A stretch of DNA of 64,000 nt from CAYFZO01 sp965223735 (GTDB lineage Bacteria > Pseudomonadota > Gammaproteobacteria > Poriferisulfidales > Oxydemutatoraceae), in NCBI GenBank assembly GCA_965223735.1, contig OZ245010.1, forward strand, positions 868,001-932,000. The letters run 5' to 3'. Under the pieces are notes generated by a model. The model saw only the letters and a program-made list of their open reading frames with translations. It made no database searches and was not told where the DNA came from. Shown here one piece after another: positions 34,946 through 44,651 of this stretch. The translations under genes were made by a program, and so were the position numbers. Each line of letters begins with the position of its first letter. Position 1 is the stretch's first letter.

Positions 34946-37900
34946 TCAATCCGCGCGTTGCGGGTAAGCGTAGTCAGGCGCGAGCGTCGCCGCGGCAAAA
35001 GGCGTGGCGACCAGCACGTTGGCGGCGTTCAACATTTCGCCGACCCGACGCTGAAATGAACTCAGGTGGCTCTTGATGTTTCCGAATTCGTCGTACCAGT
35101 AAAAACTGTTCAGGTAGTCGTGCGGACCGGCGTAGGCTTCAACCACGCGGTCCCACAGCGAACCGGCCTCATAAGACCGGCCGAAGATCCAGCCTTCGCC
35201 GCCCTGATGACCGCCGAGGAAACTCGGGTTGCTGCCATGGACGTTGTAGCGTCCGCCACCGAGCTTGAAATTATCGCCGGCAACCCCCGCGCTCAGACCA
35301 CCCGCGTTGTCGGGGTTCAGCAGCGACTGCGCGACCATCGCCCCGCGCATTGCAGCAGCCGCATAACGCAAACCACCCCACTGCAAACTTGACAGGGCGG
35401 CATCACGAAAACTGCCGCCCGCAACGGCGCCGACGGCGCCGTTGACCACGGAGGACGCCAACACGCGCTGCGGCGTCCACTGCCCGCCAGCACTCACACC
35501 CAGCCCCCGCAACGCGCCCGCACCGACGGCGTTTGCAAGCACGCTGCGCAGATCGCCGCCGGAGAGCGCGCTGCTGACACCGCCCGAGACCGCCCCGCCG
35601 ACCACCGCGCCGCTGGCCAGCGCGCTGTTGTAGGCGTTGATATAAGTGCCGCTCCACATTCCGCCGGGAGACCACACCAGTTTTGACACAGCCGACTTGA
35701 CGATTGCGTTTGACACCCATACACCGGCGTAATAACCGGCGGCGACTGCCGCGATCACCCGCGCATTCCTCCTGACAAAACGGGCCACCTTCCTGACCGC
35801 GCGCTTGATCCCCTTGAACACTTTTTTCAGAAAAAACCCGCTGGGGTCGGTAAACTTCATGGGATTGTTCAAAGCGTAGCTGTAGCGGTTATAGCTCTGG
35901 GTGGATAAAGGCGACGGCACATAAGGGTCGGGGCTCAGAAACCGGCCGACCCGCGGGTCATAGATGCGCCCGTTCATGTGCACCAAGCCCACCTCGTCGA
36001 GATGCTCGTGACCGGTAAATCCACGGTTGACCAGCATCGGCGGGACCGGCGCGCCGGCTTCGCGCCAGTTGCTCGCGCGCCGCCTACCGAACGGCGTATA
36101 ACTCAGGCGCTCGACAATGCCGCCCGCGTCGTCGGTGATCGTGTCCACCGACCCCATCGCGTCGTGATGCAGGTAGCGCAACCTGCGGCTGATATGCCCG
36201 CCGGTTTCCCGGTCGTAACGGACTGCAACCAGCCTGTCGCCGGCGTAGATATAGTGGCGGTGCTCAACCGCGCCGCCGTCTTTCAGTGTTCTCTCATAGA
36301 ACTTGCCGAGATAATGCGTGACGTCGCCGGAGGAACGCTTTGATACACGCTCGCCGTTTGCATCGTAAGCAAACTCGACGCGGCGACCGTCTCCGGCCTC
36401 CAGGGACGCCGGCTTGCCGAATGAAAACCACTCGCCGGTAAATCCCGGGCCGCGCACGAGATTGCCCGACGCATCATATTCATACGCATCCCCGCCGACC
36501 TCCATCGCCGCGTGAGGCGGATCGCCGCCGGTGCCGTAGGCGTAGGCGCCGGCGTCGGGATGAAAAACAAGGTTGCCGAGCGCGTCGTAACGGTAAAAGC
36601 TCACTTTGTTGTAGTCGTCGTGTTCGCGCTCGCTGAGCACTACGGCCGCAACCAAGCGGTCGAGATCATCGTAGTCAAAATACTCCGATATCTGCTGAGC
36701 GTTATCCGTACGGCTCAGTAAATTATCGGCTTCGTCATAGTCGTAAACGAGATGGCGAATGCCTCGGCGCCCGTCGGCGTCGCTTCTGATCTCCTGCAGG
36801 TAGCCGTTGCCCGTGTGATAGCGGCGTGTAGTCTGCCAGCCGTCGCCGGTGCGCTCAGACACCACCCTGCCCACCGTATCCCGCGCGAGCGCGCGCCAGT
36901 AATAAACATGATCCGCCGCAGTGCCGCCGCGGGAGGTTGCACGGGCATCCGCCACCGACTGCATCGCCGACAGACAACCCTGCACTTCGTCAAGTGCCTG
37001 CCCGGACAATGCCATGCGCGCATACATCTGACGCTCGACGTACACCGACGCCTGTAATTGCAGCCGCACGACCGCTTCCGCGGCGTCTTTCAGCAGATTT
37101 CCGGCCCGCGCCAGCCTGGCGGAAACCATCGACTCACAATAGACGGACGACCGGCGCGGCACCCGGTCGTGCGGCGTCTCGCGCCTGAGCCGCGCCGCGC
37201 CGCGCTCGAGCTCGTCGGCGGTATCGTTCAGATCCCCGGCAAGGCGTCTGCCGTCTCCCGCAGCCCCCACCCGCACCGCCAGATGCCTGTAAAAAAGCGC
37301 GCTGCGTTCGTATTCCCCGGCCCTGCCGTGATAGAACGCTTGGTCACGCACCTCTCCCGACACGGGCGAATCGCTGAAATCACCGGTTTCGAAAAAGGGG
37401 CTGCGCACCGCGGACAAATGTCCGTGCTCATTGTAAATATGCTCGACGGCGAACCCCCGCGGATAACGCATCTCGCGCAACCGCCCCTGGTCGTACGCCA
37501 TCTCGATGACATAGCCGCGATGGTCGTCGATCGCCGCCAACCGCCCACCGCTGTCATAGCGGAAACGACGTATATGGCCGTCGTAGAACTCTTTCGACAG
37601 CCTGCCGACGCCGTATTCGGACGCATCGTAAGACCAGCGCGCCGTCCCCTCCGGCCCGATGCGCTCGACGAGACGGCCGAGACGATCGTATTTCATACGC
37701 CGTTCCGAGCCGAACGCGTCGGTCGCACGGATCACGCGCCCGAACGGACTGTAGGCAAAACGCTGCTCTCCCTGACCGAGATGAACGACGCGCACCCGGT
37801 TGCCCAGCGCGTCGTATTCGGTCGAGATCTCGTTGCCGTGCGCGTCGGTCGCCCTGATCATGCGCCCCGACGGGTCATACTCAAACGACATCTCGGCCCC

Positions 37901-40900
37901 CATCGGCTCGACAACACTGACGATGCGCCCGAGCGCGTCGCGCGTCACGACTTTGGAACGCATCAACTCATCGGTGTGTTCGGCGACCAGTCCGCGATAG
38001 TCGAACCAGCGCGTCGTCACTTCTCCATCTACAAGCGGCGAACTCTCTTCGACCAGGCGGTCGAGGCGATCGTAGCGTCGCTCGACCCAGTCCGCAGGCT
38101 GATCGCCGTCGTGCGGCAGGGAAATCCGCACCACGCGACCGTAACGGTCGTACTCGCGCTCCTCAAACAAGGTGCGCCCGCCAAACCCGGTGGTCTGCAC
38201 GCCCAGTATCCGGCCGAACGCATCGTGAAAAGTACGCCGCGGGGGACGCCCGGTGACCGCCGTAATCTCGGTATAAACGCTGTGTTGCGACGCGCCTTCG
38301 GGCAGCTCATAAGTGCGCACGATGGTCGTTCGCGTTCCGTCGGGGCGGACCTCGCCGAGCAGCCTGCCCCAGCCATCGTATTCCCGCCACACCGCGAGAC
38401 CGTTCGCGTCCACCGCTAACGCCGCCCGCCCGAAACGCTCGTCGTGCACGCGCGTACTCGTATGTCCTTCGGCGTTGACCGTCCGCACTGCAAAGCGGCC
38501 GAGCCCGTCATAGGTCCGGCGCATGATCATCGGCTGCGCCGCCGCAGTCACAGGCTGCGCATCCTCGACAATCCGGTTACCGAAATCGTCATACTCATAG
38601 CGCCTGATCACCGACAATTCGTCGTCCGGCTCAACCGTTTCCGCCAGCAGAAACCCGGTCTTCGGATCGTATTCAAATACCGCCGTGCGCGTGATGTTGG
38701 CGTGGAAATCGTCGCTGTCGGTGATCTGCTCGCGAGTGTGCCGGCCGAGTATCCACCGTTCGCGGTCATTCAAATAATCGTAGCGCGCGGCCCGGCCGAA
38801 ACGCCTGTGCTCGTCTTCGGTGACCGTCTCGACCATGCCGACGTTGCCGTACTCGTCATAGTCGGAGAACGAAGTCGTAACCGCCGATACGAACGACCCG
38901 TCGAGTTCGTGGCTCTGCGACCGCGACCGCACCTGATGGGGAAAAACGGTCCTGCCGTCATTCAAGCCCGACGCCGCATACTCTATATGCGACGAAGACA
39001 ACACGCTCCCGTGCGCGAGCTGAACCGTCCGTTCGAGCACCGACCCGAAATAAGGAAATACCTGCGAGTAAACCGTGCGCGTCACCAACTGCCGGTCTTC
39101 GTCATGTACTTCTCTCCACGCGAAACCGAGAAACCCGAACCCCGACGCATCGCTTCTCGCGCCGCCGTAAAGATGGCGCTCGGCTCGCAAACGCCCGGAA
39201 CCGTCGAACGTCTCAACGCCAACAACCACCCGTAACGGCGGCGGTGTACGCGACACGGCGGGCGCGGTGTCCGCCGCGAGTTGATGGAACGCCGGATCGG
39301 TCAGCGGCGCATAACGGATCCTCAGGCCGGCACCCAGCCCGTCGATGATGGAACCGACCAGATTGATCTGTCCGCGGGCGGCGTAAATCCGGGCCGACCC
39401 TTTATAAGCATCCTCGATCCAATAGATATCGGCCACGCCGTCGCCGTTGAAATCACGCAACTGCACGCGCTCGATGACCTGCAACTGCTCGCCGTAAGTG
39501 CCCCTCAGGCGAATTGAAATGCCTTCGTGCAGACGCCACCCGCCGACCGTCGCGAGATAAACGCCATCGGGGCGTCCACCCGCCATGTAATAGATATCGG
39601 TTCTGCCGTCGCCGTTGAAGTCGGCCAGCCTGACACGCGAAAGACTCACCGACAAGCCCTCACCCGTCGCGACTTCAGGGAAGCCCGGCGCCTCGACCGT
39701 CGTGTACCTCCCATCGCCGTGCGACAGATGCACCTGATCCGGCGTCACGCGATAACATTTTTTGTTGCGTACCAATCCCAAAGGTCCCTGTGCCCGCGCC
39801 AATGTGAACAGCCAGTTGGTCAGCGCCGACAGGAAACGCCCGCGCACAACAGTGGCCGGACACGGTTCAATAGGGTAAACCCGCGTCAGCAATTGACTCG
39901 GCGTCGCATAATAAACGTCGGTCAGACCGTCGCCGTTGAAGTCGCCGAACTTGACCCTGAGCAACTGTTCACGGCCGCCGGCGCGCAAGTTGATCTGCGT
40001 CCCGATGCCGTCTATCCGCCGGTATTCGCCCGGACGAAGCGTCAGATAAATGCGGTCGGCGGTGCCAGCGTCATCGTCGGCGGTGCCGCCATCCCAGATA
40101 AGGTAGATATCGGTCAGGCCGTCGCCGTTGAAATCGCCGGTCCTGATGCGCGCGACCTGCGTCGCCGCCCGCCCCTCGTCGCGGTCGGCGGCGCTCGCGA
40201 TGCCGGAGGCGCGCTCGTAGGTGCCGTCGCCGTTCGACAGATGCACCTCGTCGGTCAGCGCCGTCGCACCACCGTGGCGCACGCGATACACGTCAGCCCT
40301 GCCGTCGCCGTTGAAGTCGCCGAAGCGCAGGCAATCGCGGTGAACACAGTCTCCGGCGACGGCAGGCGTGTTGGCTGTTCCCGAATCAATGCCCGCGACT
40401 TCCTCAAACGACAAAGAACCTTGCGACACGCGAGCCAGATACAACCTGTCGTATGCATTGCGATAGCGAAACTGATAAACGTCGGTCAAGCCGTCGCCGT
40501 CGAAATCCGCAAAGTGAAAATTCAGCAGGTCATCGGGCCTGCCCACCTCCGTCCATGGCCCCGTCACGCTTTCAAAGGAACCGTCGCCCAGATTGATCTG
40601 CACTGCGTCATAGGCGCCGCCGCCGTCGCCGCGGATCTCGTAGATATCGGTGAGGCCGTCGCCGTTGAAGTCGCCCGGCTGATAACGGCGGTGTTCGCCC
40701 GAGCGGTCGGCGGGGTGTGCGACGGTGCCCCATTCAGGCAACCCGAACGCCGGCGACGGCTGCCACTCAAAGACGGTCGGGCGCAAACACCGTCCGCCTT
40801 CCACACATTCCATCACCGACACCAGGCGATCAGGACGGATGCCATCGGAATTCTCGTAGTCGAACCGGTATTCCCTGAGCAGGCGATCGCCGGCCCGCGA

Positions 40901-41707
40901 AACGACGCGCGTGAGACGCTGCGTCAATGGGAAAGCCATGCCCGCGAGATAAGCGGTGGACACGTCGTCGCGCGGTTCATATTCAAACAGCACCGAGCCG
41001 CCACGGTAATCAATCCGCTCGACATGACGCTCGCCGCCGAACTCCGCGTAGCGCACGTCGATCGCGTTCCCCGCCCTGTCTGCGACCCGGCTCATCAGCC
41101 ACGAGAACACGCGCCCGCCGTGCGGCGTCTCCCTGACCTGGGCGTTGGCGCTGTCGCCATAAGTGACAACCCGCCCTTCCTTTGTCCACGCGGTAAACCC
41201 TTTTGCCGCAGCGACGCCGTTCGCCGTGACCCGAGTGAAACTCTCGACGCGCGTACGCAATTCACGCCCCTGAAGCGGTGTCGCGGCACCATCCACCGGC
41301 ACCAGAAAACGCCCGTCAATGCAAAGGCGATCATCCTCACCCAGATCGACCCTCCCCCGGCGGCCGTGCAACGGCGCGATCGCCGCGCAACGGTGGATCG
41401 CGGACACGCCTTCGATCGTCCACCCGACTCCGAGCGGGCCGTTACCTGTATGGCTGTTGTAAACCAGCACCGGCGACGGTTGCAACCGCCCCGAACCAGG
41501 CGCCACAGCGATTGGAATACGATAGGTCGCACCGCCCTGCTGATCCACTTCAAACGACGCCGCCGTCGCGCCGACCGCGCTGGCCACAGAGGCTGCGGCG
41601 ACTACACCCGCCTGCGCCGTCAACAACGTCATTGATAACGCCGTCAATACCATCGCCAACACGGGCGCCGGAAATGGCTTGCATAACGCGGACAACACGG
41701 CGCTCAT
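34946..41707 (-). CDS. Giant secreted SpvB/FG-GAP/Rhs (YD-repeat) protein
   Basis: A 2253-residue protein. It has an N-terminal signal peptide (hydrophobic to about residue 40). Next is a SpvB-like domain (GATYRIPIAVAPGSGRLQPS; YNSHTGNGPLGVGWTIEG). Seven Ca-binding-type FG-GAP/VCBS motifs of the form DFNGDGLTDIY lie between about residues 340 and 800. A TcB-like middle region and many YD repeats (for example YDYDEADNLLSRTDN) follow to about 1880. The Rhs core signature YDPRVGRFLSPDPYVPSPL comes near residue 1930. After the core come about 300 residues: a basic segment (KGIKRAVRKVARFVRRN), a Gly/Ala-rich hydrophobic stretch and a tip with AGPHDYLNSFYWYD that I do not recognise. No immunity-type gene follows. 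It could be an adhesin or a toxin carrier, and is translationally coupled to the lipoprotein before it (TGATG). Confidence 0.88.
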   Translation of the reverse strand: MSAVLSALCKPFPAPVLAMVLTALSMTLLTAQAGVVAAASVASAVGATAASFEVDQQGGATYRIPIAVAPGSGRLQPSPVLVYNSHTGNGPLGVGWTIEGVSAIHRCAAIAPLHGRRGRVDLGEDDRLCIDGRFLVPVDGAATPLQGRELRTRVESFTRVTANGVAAAKGFTAWTKEGRVVTYGDSANAQVRETPHGGRVFSWLMSRVADRAGNAIDVRYAEFGGERHVERIDYRGGSVLFEYEPRDDVSTAYLAGMAFPLTQRLTRVVSRAGDRLLREYRFDYENSDGIRPDRLVSVMECVEGGRCLRPTVFEWQPSPAFGLPEWGTVAHPADRSGEHRRYQPGDFNGDGLTDIYEIRGDGGGAYDAVQINLGDGSFESVTGPWTEVGRPDDLLNFHFADFDGDGLTDVYQFRYRNAYDRLYLARVSQGSLSFEEVAGIDSGTANTPAVAGDCVHRDCLRFGDFNGDGRADVYRVRHGGATALTDEVHLSNGDGTYERASGIASAADRDEGRAATQVARIRTGDFNGDGLTDIYLIWDGGTADDDAGTADRIYLTLRPGEYRRIDGIGTQINLRAGGREQLLRVKFGDFNGDGLTDVYYATPSQLLTRVYPIEPCPATVVRGRFLSALTNWLFTLARAQGPLGLVRNKKCYRVTPDQVHLSHGDGRYTTVEAPGFPEVATGEGLSVSLSRVRLADFNGDGRTDIYYMAGGRPDGVYLATVGGWRLHEGISIRLRGTYGEQLQVIERVQLRDFNGDGVADIYWIEDAYKGSARIYAARGQINLVGSIIDGLGAGLRIRYAPLTDPAFHQLAADTAPAVSRTPPPLRVVVGVETFDGSGRLRAERHLYGGARSDASGFGFLGFAWREVHDEDRQLVTRTVYSQVFPYFGSVLERTVQLAHGSVLSSSHIEYAASGLNDGRTVFPHQVRSRSQSHELDGSFVSAVTTSFSDYDEYGNVGMVETVTEDEHRRFGRAARYDYLNDRERWILGRHTREQITDSDDFHANITRTAVFEYDPKTGFLLAETVEPDDELSVIRRYEYDDFGNRIVEDAQPVTAAAQPMIMRRTYDGLGRFAVRTVNAEGHTSTRVHDERFGRAALAVDANGLAVWREYDGWGRLLGEVRPDGTRTTIVRTYELPEGASQHSVYTEITAVTGRPPRRTFHDAFGRILGVQTTGFGGRTLFEEREYDRYGRVVRISLPHDGDQPADWVERRYDRLDRLVEESSPLVDGEVTTRWFDYRGLVAEHTDELMRSKVVTRDALGRIVSVVEPMGAEMSFEYDPSGRMIRATDAHGNEISTEYDALGNRVRVVHLGQGEQRFAYSPFGRVIRATDAFGSERRMKYDRLGRLVERIGPEGTARWSYDASEYGVGRLSKEFYDGHIRRFRYDSGGRLAAIDDHRGYVIEMAYDQGRLREMRYPRGFAVEHIYNEHGHLSAVRSPFFETGDFSDSPVSGEVRDQAFYHGRAGEYERSALFYRHLAVRVGAAGDGRRLAGDLNDTADELERGAARLRRETPHDRVPRRSSVYCESMVSARLARAGNLLKDAAEAVVRLQLQASVYVERQMYARMALSGQALDEVQGCLSAMQSVADARATSRGGTAADHVYYWRALARDTVGRVVSERTGDGWQTTRRYHTGNGYLQEIRSDADGRRGIRHLVYDYDEADNLLSRTDNAQQISEYFDYDDLDRLVAAVVLSEREHDDYNKVSFYRYDALGNLVFHPDAGAYAYGTGGDPPHAAMEVGGDAYEYDASGNLVRGPGFTGEWFSFGKPASLEAGDGRRVEFAYDANGERVSKRSSGDVTHYLGKFYERTLKDGGAVEHRHYIYAGDRLVAVRYDRETGGHISRRLRYLHHDAMGSVDTITDDAGGIVERLSYTPFGRRRASNWREAGAPVPPMLVNRGFTGHEHLDEVGLVHMNGRIYDPRVGRFLSPDPYVPSPLSTQSYNRYSYALNNPMKFTDPSGFFLKKVFKGIKRAVRKVARFVRRNARVIAAVAAGYYAGVWVSNAIVKSAVSKLVWSPGGMWSGTYINAYNSALASGAVVGGAVSGGVSSALSGGDLRSVLANAVGAGALRGLGVSAGGQWTPQRVLASSVVNGAVGAVAGGSFRDAALSSLQWGGLRYAAAAMRGAMVAQSLLNPDNAGGLSAGVAGDNFKLGGGRYNVHGSNPSFLGGHQGGEGWIFGRSYEAGSLWDRVVEAYAGPHDYLNSFYWYDEFGNIKSHLSSFQRRVGEMLNAANVLVATPFAAATLAPDYAYPQRAD

Positions 41708-42126
41708 CAGCGCTCACCTCCGGCAAATGCAGCCTCTGCGGGCGGACGCATCTCGCGTAAACGCCTCTGCGCCGATTCCAAGCGGGTTTCGAGAGTGCCG
41801 AGAGACGGCGACGCCGCGTCAGCCGGGAGACCCAGCCGAAGCAGGTCGGCGTCGGTGGCGGCGATCAGGCGGTCGAGTTGCCGCACCAGCGTGTCGCGGT
41901 CCACCGGATTGTCAGCATCGCCGTCGTCCGCCCCGTCGTCTACCCCATCGTCATCCATAACTTCTTCCACAGGGTCGTCCACAGTCTGAGGCTCATCCTT
42001 GGACGAGCCGCCCGAACAGGCCGTCGCCGTGGCCAGCGCCAGCAACACGGGGACGAAGACAGCCGGCGACCAGCCATCAGGTGGCGGTCTGCCCTGTACG
42101 TCTTTTATGGGTCCTCGTTCAGTCAT
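41707..42126 (-). CDS. Small acidic lipoprotein coupled to the Rhs gene
   Basis: A 139-residue protein. After a polar N-terminus there is a hydrophobic stretch (FVPVLLALATATACSG) with the lipobox ATAC near residue 37. A strongly acidic Asp-rich linker follows (about residues 45-75) and then a helical segment with two Leu/Arg heptad-like blocks (DTLVRQLDRLIAATDADLL; LETRLESAQRRLREM). Its stop overlaps the Rhs start as TGATG, so the two proteins are made together. It may anchor or stabilise the Rhs protein at the envelope, but no family was recognised. The start was placed at ATG 42126; the frame extends 27 codons further upstream without a signal-like sequence. Confidence 0.7.
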   Translation of the reverse strand: MTERGPIKDVQGRPPPDGWSPAVFVPVLLALATATACSGGSSKDEPQTVDDPVEEVMDDDGVDDGADDGDADNPVDRDTLVRQLDRLIAATDADLLRLGLPADAASPSLGTLETRLESAQRRLREMRPPAEAAFAGGER

Positions 42127-42511
42127 TTCCGCGCAAAACAGGTTGCGGAAAACAACTTGGCGCACAGAAACCCTGATGTGATGCGGGGTTCTACCGGGCG
42201 GCGGCAAACACCCGATAAAGCGATCCGTCTATGTGGATAAACCCGGGAAACGGCCTGCCGGCGGCACAGGCGCCGGTTATTACGGCTTATACGCTTCAGA
42301 TCATGCGACGGGGGCGGCATTCAAGCCGATTTCCTTCTTGATCAGGCTGGGAGTCCCGCAGGTTTCAGACCTCATGCATCTCGATGACGCGACCTCGACC
42401 GAGACTGCCGGACACATTGCGAAAGCCATGGAACGGAACTACACATTATCGTGCAGACAGCCACGATCACAACAGACCATGCACGGTAGCCACAAGCAAA
42501 CACGCTAATGG
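42127..42511. repeat. Gene-free stretch with two copies of dispersed repeats
   Basis: No convincing gene lies here. Positions 42170-42266 form an imperfect direct copy of 45477-45574 beside tRNA-fMet; the segments starting ACCCTGATGTGATGCGG and ACCCCGACATGATGCAGG align over about 97 bases with several mismatches. Positions 42337-42360 (CTTGATCAGGCTGGGAGTCC and onward) recur at 44514-44537 with one difference. These copies frame the restriction-modification and toxin-antitoxin genes. The origin of the repeats is unknown. The promoter of the lipoprotein-Rhs pair must also lie here, but I cannot point to it. Confidence 0.6.
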
Positions 42512-43231
42512 CTATTTTTCTTTGGTTTGTCGATCAAATGCAGCGCGAATCGCCTCTTCCAGTTTGTTCGGTGGCGCCGCATAATCCTCAAAATCTTGTA
42601 TGTTATCGTGCTTGAGATGAAGCTGACCTTCTCCAACATTGCCACGATGTTGTCCTTGTGAATAATACTGGCTTGATTTAACTTCACTTGAAGACAAAAC
42701 CCAATACCGAATAACGTCACGCCAGACCGCAACTCAAACAAAAACGTCGCAACAGGCCGGTTTTATTTGCTGGAAGTTCATCCAGAATTTTTTCTTTGAA
42801 TCTGAAGAAAGCGCCTTGACATAAAGCGGTGCATCCATGTTCGCGTCAACCGCGCGTGATGCTTTGACTTCAATGCGAATACCATCAAGGTACAAATCGT
42901 ACTGCCCGGAATAGGACGGATCAGTTTTCTTTGATGGTTTCCTCAAACTTGGCACCAACTCCTTCAAATGACCTTGCGCCCAGGATTCGCCAAAGGAACG
43001 GGGCGCACTGATCTCAAAAATGTAAAGATATAAATTCCTTGCAATGTATTCGTCCCGGAGCTCATGATAACCATCTAAACTAAGAGCACCCATCGCAAGC
43101 AAAGTGGATATGATGTATTCATACTCGTTAAAAGGGTACACCGATACGAGAGAATCGAGCCTGTCTCGAGTTTCCTTTTCGTTGGAAAGTTGCGCCAATA
43201 ACGAGTTGAGTTCTTTTTCGAGACGTTCCAT
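42512..43231 (-). pseudogene. Type II restriction endonuclease gene with an in-frame stop codon
   Basis: The frame runs from ATG 43231 to 42512 (about 239 codons) but has a TGA at 42734-42736, where TGG (Trp) would continue it. The part before the stop holds a PD-(D/E)xK-like motif, YSGQYDLYLDGIRIEVKAS, near residues 110-128. The part after the stop (SSSEVKSSQYYSQGQH ... DFEDYAAPPNKLEEAIRAAF) is in the same frame and reads like a natural C-terminus. The gene follows the methyltransferase at a distance of four bases, as expected for a restriction-modification pair. The enzyme family and recognition site are not identifiable by eye. The nuclease is probably inactive or truncated. Confidence 0.75.
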
Positions 43232-43235
43232 GAAG

Positions 43236-44228
43236 TCAAAGGTCAAGCAGTGTGCGCTGGGTGGACGTTTCAGCTACTGAAGTAACGCCCGGTGCAACGT
43301 CGTATACATCATTCTCGAACGGGTGCCCATTCTGCCACCCGGTCCGTCCCGTAGAACGATATCGTTCAAGGCGACGAATCGAGATTTCAGCGTAAATTGG
43401 ATCAACGTCTATAGTAAAACACCTCCGATTGAGAATTTCGGACGCGATCAACGTCGTTCCAGAGTGCGCAAAAAAGTCCACCACAAGATCGTCCGGCCTG
43501 GAGCTGGCCCGAATGATCCGATCAATGCATTTAACGGGTTTTTGGGCATAACAGCCGGAAACATTCTCCTCCATACGGTAAAACACCTGCTGAATATCCA
43601 CCCAAACGTTTCCCGCCCGAATGGTACCAGAGCGACTCCTTTCTAAATTCTCCGTCTCTTTCCCATTAACTTCTTTGTAGTAACCGCGAAGGATCTTTGG
43701 AATATCGGTATACTCAGCGTCAACGTGAAAAAAAGCGTTCCCTTTCGTGTAATAAAGTAATTCCTGGCGCACCGCCATCCAGTTTTTCTGGGTGCCATAT
43801 CCACGTTGGTTTCTCATAGTAATCAAGCTACGCGGGCGGAAGGGTTGGTCTCGCATCATGAGCACAAAGTCCGGTAACGGCTGAAACCCATCGTTTTGGT
43901 CGGCGCCAAGCCAGACATACAGCGAAGAGTCATCAGCCAATGCATTATCTGTGTGGGACACCCACGCCTGACACCACTCTACGAATTCCGCAATTGACCG
44001 TCGCTCGAAAGCAGCAAGGTTGTAAGGCGGATCGTGTATGGCCATTTGGGCTCGCTCCCCTGCCATGACGTTCTCTACGTCTTCGCCGCTGGCAGCGTCC
44101 AAACAGCCAACACGATGGCCGCGAACACTATCTACCCAGATATCGCCTGGTTGAAGACGACAATATGGCAGTAGTTTCTCTCGCACCTGTGGTGATGCGT
44201 CAAGTCGAGGAAGGGGATTGTTCTTCAC
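43236..44228 (-). CDS. Type II DNA methyltransferase (DPPY, beta-class order)
   Basis: A 330-residue S-adenosylmethionine-dependent DNA methyltransferase. The catalytic motif IV is DPPYNLAAF near residue 67 and the AdoMet motif I is VVDFFAHSGTT near residue 255. This order (IV before I) is that of the beta class, which methylates N6-adenine or N4-cytosine. KPVKCIDRIIRASSRPDDL is a typical lead-in to motif I. The start is a GTG at 44228. The adjacent interrupted nuclease gene suggests a type II restriction-modification system that now may protect without cutting. Base composition is lower in GC than in the flanking core genes, consistent with transfer. Confidence 0.88.
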   Translation of the reverse strand: MKNNPLPRLDASPQVREKLLPYCRLQPGDIWVDSVRGHRVGCLDAASGEDVENVMAGERAQMAIHDPPYNLAAFERRSIAEFVEWCQAWVSHTDNALADDSSLYVWLGADQNDGFQPLPDFVLMMRDQPFRPRSLITMRNQRGYGTQKNWMAVRQELLYYTKGNAFFHVDAEYTDIPKILRGYYKEVNGKETENLERSRSGTIRAGNVWVDIQQVFYRMEENVSGCYAQKPVKCIDRIIRASSRPDDLVVDFFAHSGTTLIASEILNRRCFTIDVDPIYAEISIRRLERYRSTGRTGWQNGHPFENDVYDVAPGVTSVAETSTQRTLLDL

Positions 44229-44603
44229 ACCAATGAACTCCGACTATCACTGTACTGCCTCAATGCCATCAGTATCACAATTGTTCTCTTGTTTGAGGTC
44301 ACCACCTTCGGGGCATAAGGGGCAGATGTTTTGCAAACTTATGGCAAGGCGTCAGGCTATCAAGTCCCCGTTGCGGGCACCGGCCATTGTAACAGTGCGA
44401 GTAATTCAGCAGGCGGTCGTTAATCCCCCGCGCGTCGTCGAGCCCGGCTGTTCAACATGGGCTCTTCCTCAGGCGAAAGCCGACGTGCTGGATTGGCCTG
44501 CCGACTCCCTTTTCTTGATCAGGCCGGGAGTCCCGCAGATTTCCGGCCCCATATTAGTCGCTCGGCTTCCGGAGGTGCCAACAGGAAGCGACGGTTGCCT
44601 GTT
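44229..44603. repeat. Gene-free stretch with dispersed repeat copies
   Basis: Positions 44294-44354 match 55413-55473 at about 50 of 61 bases (blocks CACCACCTT, GGCAGA, GTTTTGC, CTTATGGCA and GGCGTCA are shared). Positions 44514-44537 match 42337-42360 in 23 of 24 bases. An open frame of 145 codons crosses the stretch but has no family resemblance and covers both repeats, so I do not call it a gene. Confidence 0.55.
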
Positions 44604-44642
44604 CCATCACGTTTGCTATCATATTGATAGCAAACGTGATGG
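44604..44642. promoter_or_regulatory. 39-bp perfect palindrome, probable VapBC operator
   Basis: The 18-base arm CCATCACGTTTGCTATCA is followed by TAT and the exact complement of the arm, ending ten bases before the vapB start. VapB-type ribbon-helix-helix antitoxins bind palindromes at their own promoters to repress the operon. The right arm ends at the GG of the Shine-Dalgarno region (GGAAGGAG), so the structure in RNA could also hide the ribosome-binding site. Confidence 0.75.
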
Positions 44643-44651
44643 AAGGAGAGT

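Noticed and set aside
39527..41635. Plus-strand open frame of 702 codons opposite the Rhs gene
   Set aside because: It mirrors the FG-GAP repeats of the minus-strand gene and contains no recognisable domain.
42734..42736. TGA in the restriction enzyme as selenocysteine or programmed recoding
   Set aside because: No reason for selenocysteine in this family and no nearby hairpin recognised; a TGG to TGA mutation is simpler.
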